Assembly: GCA_934183325.1 (NCBI GenBank)
Contig: CAKPSH010000032.1
Coordinates: forward strand, 1 to 8,060
Length of the DNA stretch: 8,060 nt
From: an uncultured Clostridia bacterium
Lineage (GTDB): Bacteria > Bacillota > Clostridia > TANB77 > CAG-508
Direction: 5' to 3'
Part shown: positions 6,117-8,060 of the stretch, piece by piece
How positions within the stretch are numbered: position 1 is the stretch's first letter
Layout: each line of letters opens with the position of its first letter
Translations under genes and position numbers: made by a program
The notes under the pieces: generated by a model
What the model saw: the letters and a program-made list of their open reading frames with translations, nothing else
The model's database searches: none
Told to the model about the DNA's origin: nothing

Positions 6117-6866
6117 GTGAATGATGAGATAAAAAAAATTATACATATTTTTATAATAATTTTTATAACAGTTCTTATAGTTACAATAATTGCTTTATTA
6201 ATATTAAAATATAATGTTGAAGGCGAAAACAATATGCCATTTGAATTATCCAAAATAATGGTTGTCAGTTCTGCAGAGGGACAAGAGAATAATGAAATAG
6301 ATAATGAAGCAAAATGGAATTTAAAATTATTTCAAAATAATGATATTTATTTAGAAATTTCAAAAAATAAAAATTATAATCAAACAGAAATAATAGATGA
6401 AATAATAATAGATAATTTTAATATTGACGAAGCAACAAAAATTGGAAAAATAAAATTATATAAACCAACAAATAATGAAGAAAAAATATATGAGAATTCT
6501 CAAGAAAATGAAATAACAGATAAACTTATATATAAAGGAAATGAAAATTCAAGTATAAAAAATTTAGAAATTGCAAATCAAGGTGGACTAGTTTTATTTA
6601 GATATTCCATTGAGGATATAGGAGATATTATTTCTGATGATGATGAGATAAAACATGATGGAACAATTTTGTCAAAAAATAATATTAATTATGAGGATAT
6701 TAAATTTAAAGTTTCTTTTGATGTTTCAATAAAATTAAAAAATGACGTAACATATACGGGAAACATTAATTTGAACTTGCCAGCAGGTAATATAATTAAT
6801 GATGGAATTTCTCATTATGAAATAACAAATTTAAAAAATATAATTTTTAAAAGAAATTTGAGATAA
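6117..6866 (+). CDS. Membrane-anchored protein of unknown function
   Basis: A 249-residue protein with a short basic N-terminus, one strong hydrophobic segment (about residues 8-31) and then a hydrophilic, acidic and asparagine-rich body probably outside the membrane. No cysteine follows the segment, so it is not a lipoprotein. I do not recognise a family. The body shows alternating beta-like stretches (KWNLKLFQNNDIYLEI, FKVSFDVSIKLK, NINLNLPAGNI), which suggests a beta-rich extracytoplasmic domain. It starts with GTG directly after the tadA TAA, with AAGGAGA at 6102-6108, and so is translationally coupled to tadA. It sits between tadA and the SRP RNA; whether it relates to protein export is unknown. 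No in-frame CGG occurs. Confidence 0.85.
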   Translation: MNDEIKKIIHIFIIIFITVLIVTIIALLILKYNVEGENNMPFELSKIMVVSSAEGQENNEIDNEAKWNLKLFQNNDIYLEISKNKNYNQTEIIDEIIIDNFNIDEATKIGKIKLYKPTNNEEKIYENSQENEITDKLIYKGNENSSIKNLEIANQGGLVLFRYSIEDIGDIISDDDEIKHDGTILSKNNINYEDIKFKVSFDVSIKLKNDVTYTGNINLNLPAGNIINDGISHYEITNLKNIIFKRNLR

Positions 6867-6871
6867 AATCA

Positions 6872-6900
6872 TTGAAAAAAATATATAAAAGATATATAAT
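6872..6900 (+). promoter_or_regulatory. Sigma-A promoter of the SRP RNA
   Basis: TTGAAA (6872-6877) and TATAAT (6895-6900) are exactly 17 bases apart, and the expected start at about 6906-6907 coincides with the 5' end of the RNA's closing stem. Confidence 0.8.
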
Positions 6901-6905
6901 ATTAA

Positions 6906-7032
6906 AAAATCTAACTCTTGTATGGAGAGTAGATTTCAATAAAAAGCTATGAATCTCGTCAGGTTCGGAAGAAAGCAGCGATAAGTAGTGCATTTATGTG
7001 AAAGACTACTTTCCATAGAGGAGTTAGATTTT
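6906..7032 (+). ncRNA. ffs: Signal recognition particle RNA, small bacterial type
   Basis: The apical domain carries the conserved SRP motif: GTCAGG, a GGAA tetraloop in TTCGGAAGAA, and AGCAGC. It binds Ffh and guides membrane protein targeting. The closing stem pairs AAAATCTAACTC (6906-6917) with GAGTTAGATTTT (7021-7032). Above it TATGGA (6921-6926) pairs with TCCATA (7012-7017) and AGTAG (6928-6932) with CTACT (7006-7010). Total length is about 127 bases, close to the 4.5S form and much shorter than the roughly 270-base Bacillus RNA, so the Alu domain is absent. The location upstream of dnaX is classical. Confidence 0.93.
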
Positions 7033-7033
7033 C

Positions 7034-7071
7034 TATCATCTAAAGAAATTTATTAGATAATAAAATTTTTT
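7034..7071 (+). terminator. Putative terminator of the SRP RNA
   Basis: TATCATCTAA (7034-7043) pairs with TTAGATAATA (7053-7062) with one C-A mismatch around a 9-base loop. After three or so A bases comes a run of six T (7066-7071). It directly follows the SRP RNA closing stem. The stem is weak, and the terminator call is moderate. Confidence 0.55.
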
Positions 7072-7113
7072 AGAGGATTTTATGCATTAAAGTAAAATCA
7101 AAGTATATAAAAA

Positions 7114-7148
7114 AGGAGGAAATGCTGAGTTATCAGCATAAAAAAATA
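7114..7148 (+). promoter_or_regulatory. dnaX ribosome binding site with an intervening hairpin
   Basis: AGGAGG (7114-7119) is followed after two bases by a perfect hairpin, ATGCTGA (7122-7128) with TCAGCAT (7133-7139) and a four-base GTTA loop. The likely start codon is at 7149. The linear gap of 29 bases is too long for normal initiation, but the folded hairpin would reduce it to about 11. An in-frame ATG at 7122 is only two bases from the site. Confidence 0.6.
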
Positions 7149-8060
7149 ATGGCATATACCGCATTATATAGAACTTTTAGACCAAAAACTTTTGCAGAAG
7201 TTGTAGGACAAGAACCTATAAAAACTACTTTAAAAAATCAAATAAAAACAGGAAGAGTAGGACATGCATATTTATTAAATGGTACTAGAGGAACAGGAAA
7301 AACATCTATTGCTAAAATTTTGTCAAGAGCGGTAAATTGTGAAAATCCTCAAGATGGAGAGCCTTGTAATCAATGCGAAATATGTAAAGCTATATTAGAA
7401 GGGTCATTAACAGATGTTGTAGAAATGGATGCAGCATCTAATAATAGTGTTGAAGATATTAGAGAAATAAGAAATGAGGTAAACTTTTTACCTACAAAAG
7501 CAAAATATAGAGTATATATTATAGATGAGGTTCACATGCTTTCAACAGGGGCGTTTAATGCTTTGTTGAAAACACTAGAAGAACCACCTGAACATGTAAA
7601 ATTTATTTTAGCAACAACAGAACCTCAAAAATTACCAGCAACAATTTTATCAAGATGTCAGAGATTTGATTTTAAAAAATTATCAAGTGAAGATATTGTT
7701 AGTAGATTAAAATATGTATGTAGTGAAAGTAAGGTAACAGTAAGCGAAGATGCTTTAAAACTTATAGCTGTACTATCAGAAGGTGCAATGAGAGATGCAC
7801 TTAGTATATTGGAAAGATGTATTCAAGATGGAGAAGATAATGTAAGTATAGATAAAATAAAAGAATTGGTTGGAATACCAAAACTTACATATATATATAA
7901 TATAACTAAAGCTATAATTGAACAAAATGTTGAAATGGCTATGACAGAAATAGATACAGTTATTAATGATGGAAAAGACTTAACAAATTTCTTATGGGAA
8001 ATTATAAAATATGTAAAAGATATTTTAGTAACAAAGATAGGAAAAAAATTAGAAGTATAT
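7149..8060 (+). CDS. dnaX: DNA polymerase III subunits gamma and tau (partial)
   Basis: The clamp-loader ATPase loads the sliding clamp at replication forks. The 304 residues present begin MAYTALYRTFRP, the usual DnaX start, and include the Walker A motif GTRGTGKTS (45-53), the zinc-binding cysteines (Cys64, Cys73, Cys76, Cys79), the DAASNNSVEDIR motif (94-105), Walker B with DEVH (126-129), the SRC arginine finger (168-170) and the sensor 2 region GAMRDALS (212-219). The gene continues past the window edge, so the region where some species frameshift to make gamma is not seen. An alternative start at 7122 would add nine residues (MLSYQHKKI) not typical for the family. The gene follows the SRP RNA as in other Firmicutes; no clear separate promoter was found. 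Confidence 0.95.
   Translation, partial: MAYTALYRTFRPKTFAEVVGQEPIKTTLKNQIKTGRVGHAYLLNGTRGTGKTSIAKILSRAVNCENPQDGEPCNQCEICKAILEGSLTDVVEMDAASNNSVEDIREIRNEVNFLPTKAKYRVYIIDEVHMLSTGAFNALLKTLEEPPEHVKFILATTEPQKLPATILSRCQRFDFKKLSSEDIVSRLKYVCSESKVTVSEDALKLIAVLSEGAMRDALSILERCIQDGEDNVSIDKIKELVGIPKLTYIYNITKAIIEQNVEMAMTEIDTVINDGKDLTNFLWEIIKYVKDILVTKIGKKLEVY

Noticed and set aside
7122..7148. ATG at 7122 as the dnaX start
   Set aside because: It is two bases from the ribosome binding site, lies within a hairpin, and adds nine residues before the conserved MAY-ALYR start.
1..8060. CRISPR array, insertion sequence, prophage or other mobile element
   Set aside because: No spaced direct repeats, transposase, integrase or terminal repeats were found; the genes are housekeeping and sporulation genes.

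Overview
The window is very AT-rich. It encodes a stage II sporulation protein (SpoIIR), AAGGAGG-type ribosome binding sites and the tadA - SRP RNA - dnaX order known from Firmicutes. This points to an endospore-forming, low-GC Firmicute, most likely an uncultivated gut-type Clostridia lineage; the exact taxon is inference.

Layout from left to right. A bidirectional terminator-like palindrome (29-63) is followed by spoIIR on the minus strand (197-841) and about 340 bases of AT-rich non-coding DNA ending in a clear promoter. Then comes an unrecognised conserved-looking gene (1178-1718, plus) broken by a +1 frameshift, with its own terminator. Next are galU (1878-2747) and a phosphoglucomutase gene (2814-4538), which together convert glucose-6-phosphate to UDP-glucose. 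After convergent hairpins, ttcA (5418-4661, minus) carries two +1 frameshifts. Divergent from it are a tRNA-Arg(CCU) gene (5533-5608), tadA (5631-6116), a membrane-anchored protein of unknown function (6117-6866), a short SRP RNA (about 6906-7032) and the start of dnaX (7149 to the window edge).

The most striking observation is that the three frameshifts, in two unrelated genes on opposite strands, are the same event. In each, an in-frame CGG codon is followed by T, and the correct protein resumes if the C is skipped and GGT (Gly) is read. I found no other in-frame CGG in roughly 2,200 codons of the window, although CGG occurs about ten times out of frame without any shift. This fits a genome where CGG is unassigned or extremely slow and causes +1 frameshifting (or is read as a CGGU quadruplet). 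A systematic sequencing or assembly artefact remains the main alternative. The broken ttcA, the tRNA-Arg(CCU) and tadA all concern decoding of arginine codons, which makes the coincidence more interesting.
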